The notes under the pieces are model-generated. The model had not been told where the DNA came from. It saw only the letters and a program-made list of their open reading frames with translations, and did not search any database. 64,000 bases of DNA from Collybiopsis luxurians FD-317 M1 (lineage: Eukaryota > Basidiomycota > Agaricomycetes > Agaricales > Omphalotaceae). A program made the position numbers and the translations under genes. How positions within the stretch are numbered: the first letter of the stretch is position 1; the number at the start of each line of letters is the position of its first letter. This document shows positions 46,401 through 58,830 of the stretch, piece by piece. The stretch is taken from NCBI GenBank assembly GCA_000827265.1, contig KN834860.1, forward strand, positions 44,801 through 108,800, given 5' to 3'.

Positions 46401-48190
46401 ATATATGGCGGATCACGTGACTGGTTACGTGAGTTCCTGACGCCATTTCCGCGACCTGTTGCGCGCCAATTGACGTCGCGTTGCACAACTCGAATGCAGT
46501 ACATAGGAAACTGGCATTGTAAAGTAGATTTAGTTGTGCTCTATAGAAATTCCAATTCGAGCAAACGGGCCGTTGATAAGATAAGATAAACTGTATCTGC
46601 TTTTCCGACAGAATGTCGGATACTTATCATTCAAATACTTGCAGCTAAATGGCTGGCGATAATCACCACTCTCTCTCTTTTGCTTCCGAAAGCGACATGC
46701 TGAAAAACCCCTCAAAGCTCTCTGTATTCCAACCAAGCTGGATGAGCACATGTATTGTACGCTATTATCGAATCGTCATCCTCGCTCTTCCTCCTCTCGA
46801 CTCTCAACAACCTACTATCAACTCTCAAGGCCAACTCCATAGCAATTGACTGCCAATACTCTGATCCAGTCTTGTCTTAGGAAACTTTTGTCGGTGGTAT
46901 CTATAAGCTACACCGTCCGTCGCAATCCTCACCCAGCTGTCTTTATTACCGTAACACATCACCCTTGGCACTTCATCCTCACATCCTTTTGAAGCCCTCC
47001 TGAAATTTCACGTTCCTTCCATAAAGCGATACCTCTGTTCACAACATTCCCTAGCGCTGGAACGGCCCATGGCAGAGGCGTGGATATGGACGTCAAGTTG
47101 ATCGATTATCTGTCACCATTGGGGCTAGGATTAGAGGTATCGAAACGCTATTTTACTACTCATAGCACCTAAGTACTCTCATGAGCGACCACCTTCCCGT
47201 GACATGATCACCCCTGGTCATTGTCAACTTCGAGCTATGCCTGGCCCAGTATGGGAGTAGTCATGAGGCGAGAAGTGTCGGTGCCAGTTGTGGGAGTTTG
47301 AGTTCAAGTGGTTTTATCACTCCAATTGCTCATTCTGAATCAGCATTGAGATGTACCGGTGGGGAAAGAAGAACGAAGAAGAAAGTTTGTTCACATCAAA
47401 GTGAATGATATGGATAAGGGTGGAATATGCTTCCAGATATCAGCGGTGAACCGGTGAGAGCTGCAGGTACAGGTAACGATTCTAGACTGAGTCCATTTGG
47501 GTGGAAGATAAATGAAGAAAAAAGCAATTTACAAAGCAGCTACCAAACGGTATGAGCTGTAGGTAAGTATAGGTAACGATTTTAGACTGACTCGTGGAAG
47601 ATAAATGAAGAAAAAAGCAAATTTAGGAGCGCAACTACCAAACGGTATAAGGATCCAGGAGGAAATGTAGAAAAAAATGAGGTCAGAATTAGTATATCTA
47701 CGCCTTCACGCAACGTCCTAATCATGACCTCTGTGGGCAAAAAATGGGCAGGGTCATCCTCGTCGCTCGGTCACATTTTTTCCTACGGATACTGCTGTTC
47801 CTTCCAATCTTCCATTTCTTTGACCTCTGATATTTACATTATTTGCTTAATAGGCATCGCTAGGAGAGGAACTGCAATATGTGCAATGTATAAACGGGGT
47901 TACTATGTCAGAGACATCGAATTTTCCCCCACAAAAGTATTTCCCGCCTATCATACTCGTCAGATTCATTTGAACTTTTTATTTACACCCACATCTTTCG
48001 GCGGAGCACACTCTAAATTCTTACCCCATACACGTAGTGCAAAATCAGGGTGCGATTGATACGCTCGACATAAGCATAGGTTCAAATTGATTTAAAGTGG
48101 GGATGAGAACGAAAAAGGCACTTCTCAAAAGACTAAAAGACTTCCATACCAGGAACTAGCTCTCTGCCCTCGCATTCACCCAAACTTCGC
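43413..48190. repeat. Dispersed long-repeat family, longest copy
   Basis: Recognisable blocks: S-like (43490-43560), P (45000-45290), a segment (45300-45570) matching 61990-62230, Q (45820-45880), R (45940-46030), S (46120-46330), the GATA-rich end (46565-46590), V (46790-47100, matching 16640-17000), U (47880-48040), X (48050-48110) and Y (48140-48190). The S-like start is the right half of the copy split by the Mutator-like element. No protein domain was recognised. Confidence 0.55.
46394..46551 (-). repeat. Dispersed ~150-bp repeat, copy B (inverted)
   Basis: Reverse complement of the repeat at 7301-7456. It interrupts the dispersed long repeat between 'gaggtgacgg' and 'ccaattcgagcaaacgg', which are nearly adjacent in the copy at 7890-7935. 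That places it as a later insertion of about 150-190 bp. Confidence 0.7.
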
Positions 48191-48513
48191 AGCAAGGGAC
48201 AAATATTTATGAAACACTGTAGATGTCTCTGAGGTATATGTCCAAAGTTAAATTACAGTCACTAGTCATGCCCCTGGATTGAGGATGATCAGTTATCATT
48301 GTGCATAAATGCTGAGTCGGAAGAAGAAGAAAAAAACTGTAAAAGGTAATTGCAAGAGGAAAAAATGTAGAATTTAATTTCAATCAGGACCAGGATACTA
48401 AGAACTAGAAAGAGTTAAGAAACTACGGTTATAAAGAGCTGCTAGAAGTGATAGAAAAATCTTCAATAATTAACCAATAATGCTACATGTAGAGGGAAAT
48501 TTAAGAAGAGTAA

Positions 48514-48735
48514 TCATTTCCATATATCTAATCTATCAATTGAAGCGGAATCCTGACATCGAGTCCATTGAGAAAATCTGACCAGTACGGGCCAAGCAGA
48601 CGTTACCACATACTGATTATCAGGTGAATATGCGACTAGTAGAACCATTGCCGATGCTTCCCGATGTTGACTCTGGTTGCCTTCACTCAGTATAATCAAT
48701 AATGAGGTCTTAATGGTGTCTACCTGCATGTGCAC
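48514..48735 (-). pseudogene. Relic of a fourth NACHT-WD40 gene (WD repeat and C-terminal end)
   Basis: One WD-repeat strand, 'VAYSPDNQYVVTSAW', is fused directly to a remnant of the family's C-terminal end ('WTRCQDSASID', compare 'WTECWD' in gene 3 and 'WTGCWDSTSIA' in gene 1). The rest of the propeller and the NACHT domain are absent. It sits just downstream of gene 3 on the same strand, consistent with an old tandem duplicate that was deleted internally. Confidence 0.65.
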
Positions 48736-49009
48736 CCTTCTTGACCATGGTATGTGTAATTTGAACAGTACTGCTTTCCCTCAGACCCAGGAAGATTTAC
48801 AATTATTTTTTATTATTTAAACATTTTAGATATCCACCCTGCCAAGAATTCAGCTTTCACAGAGCAAGAATGGGACAAAGAAAAAGAGTTCCAGAAACAG
48901 TCAAAGAAAAACATAGGAGGCAATAACAGATTCAGGCAGAATAAAGAGATTACCGATTTGAGACTCGGAAGATGTCAACTTAAATTATTTGAGTAATATT
49001 TACAAGAAC

Positions 49010-52000
49010 TCAAGTGCAATCCCAACATTCAGTCCAATGAGTTCCATAAACAAAATTTGACCAGTCCACAGAAAGAGCACAATTTTCAGCATCAGCAGGG
49101 ATAGTGAGAATTTGATGGCCATCCCTGAATCCACCCCTCATCCAAGGAGGAAGCCAAAGAATGAGTTGTTCTTGAGAGCAAAGCCAGCCATGGTTATTGA
49201 TATAACCTGTTGGGATGTTGGGAGGTAATTGAAAGGGGTGGGGCTGACAACTGCTTACAGTCTTATCTTGTGAGCTAGAGACTACCATGTGACCATGGGG
49301 GAAATGTCGAAGTGGCTCCCCAGCTTGGGTTTCTGTTTTCACATGGAAAATTCTAACTTTATCATCAGGGTCAGACACTATACATTGGTCGTCAGGATTA
49401 GATAAGTATGGTACTGAAGTAACACAATCAGTGTGGCCCTGGAGTGGCTTGCCAACCTGCCAATCTGTGTCAACATTCCAAATTCTTATTGTCCGATCTG
49501 CAGAACCAGACACCACATAGTGACCATCAGATGAATATGCCAATGAAGTAACCCAGTTAATGTGGCCTGTAAAGGGTTCTCCAGCCTGAAGGCCTGTTTG
49601 AACATTCCAAATTCTCACTGTTTTATCCCAAGCACCGGACACAACATATCGACCATTAGGTGAGTAGGCCACTGAAGTGATATCACTACTGTGGCCTTGG
49701 AGTGGTTTGCCAACTTGTAGACCTGTTGTAGCATTCCAAATTCGTACTGTCTTATCCACTGAGCCAGACACCACATATTGACCATCAGGTGAATAGGCCA
49801 CTGAGGTAACCCAATTAGTGTGGCCACTGAGTGGTTCTGCAACCTGCAGGCCTGTCTGAGAATTCCAAATTTTTACTGTGTGATCATAGGAACCAGACAC
49901 CACATATTGACTATCAGGTGAATATGCCACTGAGGTAACCCAATCAGTGTGGCCCTTGAGTGGCTCTCTAGCTGGCAGACCAGTTTGAGCATTCCAAATT
50001 TGTATTGTCTTATCCCTTGAACCAGACACCACATATTGCCCATCAGGTGAGCATGCCACTGAGGTAACAGTATCAGTGTGGCCCTTGAGTGGCTTTTCAA
50101 TCTGCAGACTTGTTTGAACATTCCAAATTCTTACTGTATTATCCCAAGAGCCAGACACTATATGATGACCATCGGGTAAATATGCCACTGAGGTAACCCA
50201 ATTGGTGTGGCCTTTGAATGGTTCTCCAACCTGTAAACCTGTTTGAGCATTCCAAATTTTTACTGTCTTATCCCAGGAGCCAGACACCACATATTGATGA
50301 TCAGGTGAATATGCTACTGAGGTAATATAATCAATGTGGCCTTTGAGTGGTTTCCCAACCTGTAGACTTGTTTGAGTATTCCAGATTCTTACTGTTTCAT
50401 CCCTTGAGCCAGACACCACAAGTTGACCATCAGGTGAATATGCCACTGAGGTAACCCAATTAGTGTGGCCATTGAATGACACTCCAACTTGCAGACCTGT
50501 TTGAGCATTCCAAATCCTTACAGTCTTATCCCGTGAACCGGAAAGTATGTGTTGACCATCAGGTGAATAGGCCACAGACATCACATGACCAATGTGGCCT
50601 TTGAGTGGCTCTCCAACCTGTAGACCTGTTTGAGTATTCCAAATTCTTATTGTCCTATCCCTTGAACCAGACACCACATATTTACTATTAGGTGAAAATC
50701 TCACTGAAGTAACCCAATTACTGTGCCCTTTCAGTGGCTCTCCAGCCTGTAGACCAGTATGAGCATTCCAAATTTGTGCTGTTTTATCCACTGAGCCAGA
50801 CACCACATATTGACCATCAGGTGAATAGGCAACAGAAGTCACATAACCAATGTGGCCTTTGAGTGGTTCCCTGACCTGTAGACCTGTTTGAATATTCCAA
50901 ATTCTTACTGTTTTATCCCAAGAGCCAGTCACTACATATTGACCATCAGGTGACCATGCCACTGAGCTGATCCCATCAATGTGGCCTTTGAGTAGCTCTC
51001 CAACCTTCAGACCTGTTTGAGCACTCCAAATTTGTGCTGTCTTATCCCAAGAGCCAGAAATAATATAATGACCATCAGGTGACCAAGCTACTGAGGTAAC
51101 TCTATCTGTGTGTCCTCTAAGGGGCTCCCCAGTCTGTATACTAGTTTGAGCATTCCAAATTCTCACTGTCTTATCCAAAGACCCAGATGCCACCTGTTGA
51201 CCATCAGGTGAATATGCTACTGAATACACATTGCTTTTGCTATTGATCACATTCAATATATTCCCCCATTTCATAGCATGTCCTCCTGTCACTTTTACAG
51301 CTTGTTTGAGATGTATAATTTTGTTTTCTCTCAGTGGAGACTCTACAGGCACAAGTGCACAGCCTGACACATACAAGTGTGGTGTGCTTTCATGTAGTGC
51401 AATTGCAAATACATTGGTAAATTGCTCCAACTCTTGCATTGTACTCATAATATTCATGGCCTAGTTCCCTATCAATTACTACCTATTCACAAAAAAAATA
51501 ATGCTTACTCTTATTTTCAATGCCCATTCCTTAATCTCTTTTGCACTCAGTAAGATTCCATGAATCTTCCCCATCAGACTCATACATTCCATCCAAAATA
51601 TTATTTGACAGCTCTTTGTAAAACTTCTAACTTTTTGAACAATGCTCTCAGTTGCTTCCCCATTCTTGATGTGATGTGCCCACCATTGTGCACTGTACTG
51701 CAATGGCAATGAGATATTTTGATCAATCCGGTTTTTCAAATCCCTTATCTCATGATTTGGAATTGAGGAGGTTTCTAAATTACAGATGTTAAATCTCGTT
51801 TCTGTACTGAGCACCTTCATACAAATCCTGCCCCAATTCTGATGTTGTAAGGCTCTTTGAATTTTGAATTCTGCTGGACATTTTTCCGAGGTTAGAAATT
51901 CTGCCAAAGACAGATGGTAATAAATCTTCCCCTCGTTCAAGTATAATACTGCTTTCAATACATCAATGGCTCTCTTCACTACAGGATAAGTCACTTTTGT

Positions 52001-53362
52001 CTCCAACTGAAGCATCATTCCTAAAGTGTCGATAGTCAAAGGTTCATAAGCCGAGATGATCGCGCCTGTAATTAATAGACATTGGTGCTGACTCTGTTTA
52101 TTGGTGAAGTATTGCCTCAAGATTTCTGTATACAAGTCATACAATGCGGCATGTGGTTGATCAACTCCACTCTCATGCCCCTTTGATTGCAACACAACTT
52201 GGATGTTAGATGCTAGGTCCATGCCAGATTCTGTTATGAAATCCATTGCTGTATTTGCCCAGATGAACAGTCCATCTGCTTTAGAAATGAGATAATCTAT
52301 GTCACTCTTTGAGATCCTATTATCATCATCCCAGTAAGCAAATCTTTGTCTAAAAAATATTTCAATATCCTGATGGGCTGTATAGTCCATAGTTAAGTCA
52401 AATAACTGAACATGTTTCTTGTTCATCATTGCTTTTTGAATTTCACTGTTGGAACGACTCATTACTACTACTCGAAGCCACTTGATTTTGCTCAAATGAC
52501 CTTGCAGCTGATCAAGGAAGATGTGCTGCTCCATAGGTTTCCCCCATTCATCCAGTCCATCAATAATAATAATAGTGGGTTTCATTCCACTTATGGAGTA
52601 CAATGGTTTGCAGAAGATAGACAACTGCTCCTTCAGTGGGACACTGTCCACATGCAGAGAAACATCCTTCTTGAGTACATCCAGTAAAGCTTTTGCATAT
52701 TCCTGATGTATCTTTGCTAGATGGTAGCCAATGGTTGGCAACAGAATAGAAATATTACCTGTCTCTTGACCTTTTACACAATGAAAGGTTAGAGCCAAGG
52801 TAACTTGGTCATCCATTTCCCGGAGCTTTTCAGCAAGTGTGACTGCTATTGCACTTTTGCCGCTTCCAGCTAACCCATGAATCCAAGCCATACAGCTGTT
52901 TGGCCTGAGGACCCACTGACAGAGATCCCTGAGCACCACAGTACGGGTCCCTTCCATGCAGCTGTTCCTTTTTTTCACTGGGTTCACAATTGGATTAAGC
53001 TTATTCTTTAATTCCTTGAAAGTGTCAATATCATCTTTGGTTGTGAATAGAGGGTTGTTAGTGTGTTGAGATGATAATGATGCTGTTGAAAGCGTACTGT
53101 AGCTGTGGTTAATTTCATAATGAACATCCCCCCCTGCGGCAATCAGAGTTGGTGACCCAGGTATTTCAAAATTGGATGAACTGCCCAATATGGCTACGTG
53201 TGAAGAGGTAGCTTCAGCTTCTGAAACCGAGCATCAAGTTATGTTTTACATCAAGAAACTGTCAATTACTATCTTACGTTCTCTGGTGTTTTCTTCGATC
53301 CGATGTCTTTTGGGAGCAGGGCTTGGTTTCCCCTTTGATGAACGTCTCTTACAGCGTTTCAT
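49010..53362 (-). CDS. NACHT-WD40 NLR-type STAND protein 3, 15 WD repeats, 1415 aa
   Basis: Exons 53362-53278, 53220-51509 and 51460-49010 (introns of 57 and 48 nt) give one 4248-nt frame. The first 28 residues are strongly basic ('KRCKRRSSKGKPSPAPKRHR'), resembling a nuclear localisation signal and unlike the first exon of genes 1 and 2. Then come the shared segment 'SSNFEIPGSPTLIAAGGDVH', the NACHT domain with Walker A 'GLAGSGKS' (about 144-151) and Walker B 'IIIIDGLDEWG', a helical linker, and 15 regular 43-residue WD repeats plus a degenerate sixteenth. The protein ends 'WTECWDCT'. The other two genes have an extra intron where this one reads through (after the 'GRDVH/GGDVH' motif). Its role as an incompatibility or immune-type receptor is inferred from the family. 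It appears intact. Confidence 0.9.
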
Positions 53363-53805
53363 CAGTGGGTGATGATAGGTGACCTTAAGGAAATCAACGA
53401 CTACCGAATTCTTTTATAGCAGCGACGTGAGAACAAATTTGTCACACCCCCAGTTGATCCGACGTCATGGCCTGGAACATCCCACAGTCAACACGCCATC
53501 CCTGCCAAAGGTAAGAATGATTGTTATTCAATTAATGAGTGGACATCTGATTGCTTCACCATGCCAACACTCAATTTAGAACAAACCTTGGTGAGGAGTC
53601 AGGACCTATACCACTTTCGCGATCGTCGCAGTATCCATTGTCTAGTTAGAGGAGACTTGACGCATAGTGGGCCCACGCTAATGCGTGGCAGGACCCGTGC
53701 CCTTTTGCAGTGATTGGAACATATTACCTTGTGGATCCTGGATCGTTGATCATTAATGTAATGAAAACTAACTAAAATTGTATAAATTGCAAACATTAGA
53801 TAAAT
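53363..53805. other. Upstream region of NLR gene 3, no gene recognised
   Basis: No divergent gene or clear promoter motif is seen. Confidence 0.4.
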
Positions 53806-53886
53806 TCAAAATTGCCTGCTTTGGATCAGGCACAGAATTGTCACAGAAACTTGGCATTACATTCCATGCACTTGTAACTAGTCAGG
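53806..53886. repeat. Dispersed repeat, short copy
   Basis: 'aaaattgcctg...ggatcaggcaca' and 'ttacattccatgcact' match 31280-31372 and 54255-54345. Confidence 0.7.
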
Positions 53887-54069
53887 ATCAGTGTCGAGTT
53901 AGGCATGACATGTAAATATTTTCCCTGGCATGGGCCCAGTGGCCCTTTTCATTTCTACATTTACTCTATCAATCACAGTCCTGCATTCATTACAACTATT
54001 ACTTTAATTTGGTATCCACTTAATCTAGTATTTCTGTTGAGATTTTTATCAGGATGAATCTCACTCCAA

Positions 54070-54345
54070 CTCTCGACTTGACGCCCTGCCGTTGGTAGTG
54101 GGCCAATGCTGCCGCATGGCAGTTACTCGTGCCCTGCGCAGTGGCGCCGATCAGTGTCTGGTGACTCAAATGCCACTGCCCCAACTTAGTCTAGATTTGA
54201 AATGGTTTGTAATTAATACATTACTTCGTGTCATCAGTATTACACCATTAATATAAAATTGCCTGTAAAGGATCAGGCATGGGATTCACCACCACAAACA
54301 CTCGGCATTTCATTACATTCCACACACTCATAACTTGGACATGTA
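54070..54345. repeat. Dispersed repeat, uninterrupted copy (empty site for the hAT element)
   Basis: The blocks 'tagtgggccaatgctgccgc', 'cttagtctagatttgaaatgg', 'gtcatcagtatt' and 'attaatataaaattgcctg' occur here contiguously. At 30345-31372 the same series is split by a 593-bp element at 'gtctaga'. Confidence 0.75.
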
Positions 54346-55389
54346 CTAGTCTGAGTATTAATTCTTACAAATTGAAATTGAAGGAATAAAATAAACCAAA
54401 TCTACCAATTTGACTTATCTTTTGGATCTCCGTACAATCTTGATTTCAATAATCTCTCGTAATCGAAAGAATGTCTGCGCTTCAATCGGCTTGAATCTAC
54501 ATATGTTGAAGCAAGATAATCTTAAGAATGACTTGAACGGGCGATTGGTCTCTGAATTCTTCTTTCACACTTTTGTCTTGTTCCCCATATTCACACTGAT
54601 CATATCTAACGTCACAACACTCTGAAACATTCCCTTGCTCTTTTCCACACCTGTCTTACCTATTCCTTTTGCGTAACTTCCCACACTCTTTCAATACTCA
54701 CCCCAAAAGTACACCTTAATACACTCAATGCAGTGTCGCGCTTCATACGCATTTGCGCATGAATCACGACAAGTTCGTTGGACTTGGTTACGTGTACGCA
54801 ACGGTGGATGCATGCATTTAAGTTCCACATTTGGTAATATCTTTTCCACTTCATACATGTATAAAGCTTCTGCCTCATGGATTAGGCAAGAGACTCACCC
54901 CGTATCCATATTACATTTGGTTATTTTAGTAGACTAGATACATTTGTATTATTTGATTTGTAGCTAGAACTACGCCATAGTTTCCAGCGCTATATCTATG
55001 TTCTATTTCATCTTCTTAGCTACATTTGATATGCTTGCTCCTCTTTATGTTTCATCAAGTAATATATATAGTTTTTTCTATATCTATATCCATAATGGAC
55101 AGTACATTTTTCCCCCATCTTCGCTATTAAGTGCACTTTAAAACAGGACTTGCTACTCACCCTTCGGTTTATACACAGCCGTTGGACTGCCTCTACGCAC
55201 TCACGCAAGCTTTGGTTCTCTTTGAACTCGAAGTAAGCACGATAGCAGAAAATCAGCATGAGAGTGATAAATGTACACCAAAACTGGCCAAACCGCATTG
55301 TGCCACTTATGCAATGACCAATGATGATCAAATGTAATTAGTCCGTAGGCTCATCATGTTGCTGATGTCGGTGGTGAGTTTGTTGTGTA
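54346..55389. other. No gene recognised
   Basis: AT-rich sequence with short frames only. No domain or repeat relation was found. Confidence 0.35.
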
Positions 55390-56450
55390 CGATAATCATG
55401 GCTACGGGGTTAGAATGCCGGATGCGAGGTTGTTTTGATCCCACTCATGATTGGAATAGTGAAGTATTTCTGGCAGACGACTAGATGATATTCACATAGT
55501 GGGAAGAAGGAGAGGATGAATTAGTGAAAATATCTGTAAATCTCAGCTCAGCACACATATGTGAATCATGGTCGAAGAATAACGGACTAACCTCTTTTTC
55601 GTCTTACACCACTCAGAAGCGCATGTCTAAGGATGAATGAGGAATAAAGAGTCAATGTCAAATCAAAATCTGGTGGATGGGAGGCAGGGGAGCCAATAAA
55701 AGTCATCACTTTGCTCGTCTTCTTGCCCTTGGTCAGAATATTGTATTACACTGCGTGCCACGACGATAACTAACAGAGAAACCTGATCATGGCCGCAGGT
55801 TACGACAGATTAACGCCGGAAGCTCCACCTACGAATTCTCACTCTCAATCTTCCCTGAACAACTGTAATGCTGTAGGTGCCAACTTCGTGTTCAAGCTCT
55901 TTAAGAGTAGTTTATAACAAAATATTACTTATTTCCTTCAAGGTCGCCGAGCTTTCGGGTCAAACGTCGTCGAAGTCGAGAATCTCTATACAAGCTTTCG
56001 CATTAGCAGAGGGATTCTCTAAACCTTATGTTCACACAAAGTAAAGGTTAAATAAATAAAGATAGCTGTTCAAATCGTTACTGGATTCTGCTTAATGGTA
56101 TTTATACTACAAATGATTCTAGAAGATTGTAGAAGAGAGATGAAAGTAGAATACATTTGAATATGACAGAAGAATCAAGAAGATAAACAAAGAATCGTGT
56201 ATGTTCTTGTGATCAAATGGAATCAACTGTACCGTTCTCGGATCAGCTGTTGAGTAACTGAATGAAGGAAAGGAGACTTACGACTGTGTCCATCACTACG
56301 ACCGAAAGTGTAAATGATCATATTTGTGAGTTAGTTCATTAAATCAACGTCGGGTGAGAATAAGATGGACATATTTTGATGCAAGCCCGAATGGTGAGAG
56401 TATTGAGGAAGAGTGTATGTTAGTGAACTAGTGTCAGCCGAACACAATGT
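55390..56450. repeat. Dispersed long-repeat family, diverged copy
   Basis: The blocks 'acctacgaattctcactctc' (55826) and 'agcccgaatggtgagagtatt' (56382) match block Q at 25905-26040, where the spacing is shorter. Non-coding. Confidence 0.45.
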
Positions 56451-56979
56451 TTTGACAGAAAATCCTCAGCCGATACCTTGAATTCCAATATCACCAAAGC
56501 TGGAATAATGGTATCTGGCCATCCATAATTCCTTAAAAGGGATAAATGGCAATTTACCTTTTTCAGACCAGGACAAATTAACATTACTAACTTATTCATT
56601 TGACTTAAGACTAATTTAACTCCTAAGGTAGCAGCTTTAGTCTATTGTGGGTTAGGGTGTGCAGTGGTGCCTCTGAGCTGTTAGGCTCGGAATGGTGATG
56701 GTAAGATAAGTAATTGTCTATTGATGTTGGCCTTCAGAGTAGGCCTTTTATACTCTACGGTAGGTATTCTACAAGGTAAGTAACAGTTCTACAACATTCC
56801 ATGTATCACTAATACCGCAGTAATTATCTGAGTAATCTATAAATGAATATTACTAAGCTTCATACCGGAGTTGCTAGTTCCGGTCAAAGCGTCGGATCAC
56901 AATATAGTCAGCCAGCTGAAAATCTTAATAAGGCTACTATCTTGTTGGCTCTCTAGACAGAGGATGAGTAAGACAGCAC

Positions 56980-57688
56980 AGATGGATTGATAACAAAGTT
57001 TACAGAAGGAAGCAATTCAGTAGAAACAGTATATAAAGGCAGTAGAAATAGCCCAACACCAATTCAATTCTACCCTCCCCCTTCCCTTACATTACAGTTC
57101 AGGTCTAGTTATTCTTTTTCAATATTGGTTACTTATAGTTCTTGTAACTCAGTACCAGTTGGCTTGTAGTTCCAGATAGAAGTTTTCATTATAGCTTCTA
57201 AAATGAAATACAAGACTGTTAATCTTGGCTCCTTATCATTTTCAAAAGGACTGACTCTTACCTTGAGTGCTCAGTTCTTATTCCTTCAGTATATGCAACA
57301 TCAGCATTGGCAATCAGAAACAATACCCACTGCAGATAGTTATGCAGATTTTTCCTTATTCAGACAGTAAAGTTCACCAGAACAATACAGTAGCCTCAGT
57401 TCACAGAGTACTAGTTTCATTGCAAGTACTCTACCACCTGCATATCCTTGTCATTATCAGCAAACCTATTATCCACCTTAACTTTATACACTAGCCTGCA
57501 TGCACCCAGTCTATCCTAGACCTAGTCATCATCAACCTATATCCAGACAGTCACAGCCTCAGTTTCTTACAAATCACACTCATTTTTATCCTTCTTGTTA
57601 CTCAGCTCAGCCTTCTGCTAGTTATCCTGCTGATAGTTATCTACCTCCTTACAGTGAAGCTGTAAGAAGATACTATTACCAATACTAA
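56980..57688 (+). pseudogene. Decayed Pro/Ser/Tyr/Gln-rich ORF
   Basis: From about 57290 to 57688 one frame reads as a continuous low-complexity protein ('LPPAYPCHYQQTYYPP', 'YPRPSHHQPISRQSQPQFL', 'YSEAVRRYYYQY') interrupted only by TAA at 57368 and 57479. Composition suggests a disordered host protein or a transposon accessory ORF. No domain is recognised. Confidence 0.35.
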
Positions 57689-57779
57689 TCAGCTGCAGAA
57701 CCCAACAGGTGTGTTTTCCACCAAAGTCCATGCTTACCACATCTGCTAAGCTATTTCAAAACAAATAATAGCTTGACAC

Positions 57780-58340
57780 TGGTGAAGCTATTTGCCTAAG
57801 CTAGCGCATAAAGGATAAAACACAAGTATGGATGAGCAGTGCAGACTCACTTGTTCATTAGATGCTCCGCAGTCCATCAAGAACTTCATACAGGACTGAG
57901 ACTGCCGCATGAGAGAGTCCAAGTGTGGCATGCCAATCTGTGCATGCCCAGTGTGGGGGTATAAATCAAGTGACAGGGCGTCCAAACAGGTGCTGCCCAT
58001 CAGGAAAAATGATCCCGCGGAGACTATTTTAAAAGCCCACCGGCGGGCTAATTGAGCTGTAGTCAACACTGTCGTATACAATTCAATAGCAATCACGTCA
58101 ATTCTGCATTTTCTGTCAAGAGACTGATTGACCCTAGTGCTTTCAAGATTGCAGCATAATTGTTTTGTAGCACATGCATGCGGTGCGTCAGCACCTGCCA
58201 GCCCGCATCCTCATGGTCTATAAGACAGAGAGATGTGGAGGCCCACATTTGATGCCATTGCCCTTGCGTTGCACAGAGGATAAGAAAGCCCCTACGGCCT
58301 ATGGCGCTCAATGATCGCCAGGCTCCATCCTGCACTCGGC
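57780..58340. repeat. Dispersed long-repeat family, S-block copy
   Basis: 'cagactcact', 'tccatcaagaacttcataca', 'gactgagactgccgcatgag' and 'gtccaagtgtggcatgccaa' follow the same order as in block S at 26160-26250 and 46120-46200. Non-coding. Confidence 0.5.
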
Positions 58341-58537
58341 TCCTCAGAAGATATTGCAGTAAGGAAGGGGTCCCCGCATACAGGGCTTAGTGAAAAATGA
58401 TGCAGACACTACAGAGGTTCAGCAGTCGATGTATATGTATTCTACAGGACGATCATGCAATAGCCCAGGTATTCAGTTACTTTGTTTATATGTCTTTCGT
58501 AGGACAGAATTCACAGTACCTGGAATTACTCTTGCAA

Positions 58538-58706
58538 TTATTTACAGTAATTGAAATCTTCAATCACTGGAAGAAATTGGTGTTGCAGGAGTATTATTTA
58601 CAGTAATTGAAATCTTCAATCACTGGAAGAAATTGGTGTTGCAGGAGTATTATTTACAGTAATTGAAATCTTCAATCACTGGAAGAAATTGGTGTTGCAG
58701 GAGTAT
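58538..58706. repeat. 56-bp minisatellite, three copies
   Basis: The unit begins 'tttacagtaattgaaatctt' and ends 'gttgcaggagtatta'. Copies begin at 58541, 58597 and 58653 and are identical for two full units and most of the third. Degenerate pieces ('tatttacagtcactggagtc', 'tatttacagttcctggagtc') continue to about 58830. The period is not a multiple of three, so it is not coding. Confidence 0.9.
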
Positions 58707-58830
58707 TCTTTCAAGTTGCTGAAATACATTGCTCTTGTGATTATTTACAGTCACTGGAGTCACTAATTGCTAAAAATAAATTGTTGTTGGTCACTGAAAT
58801 TATTTACAGTTCCTGGAGTCACCGGTATCT

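Noticed and set aside
55020..55331. Minus-strand frame of 103 aa
   Set aside because: Cys- and aromatic-rich AT-driven frame with no motif and no neighbours suggesting a gene.
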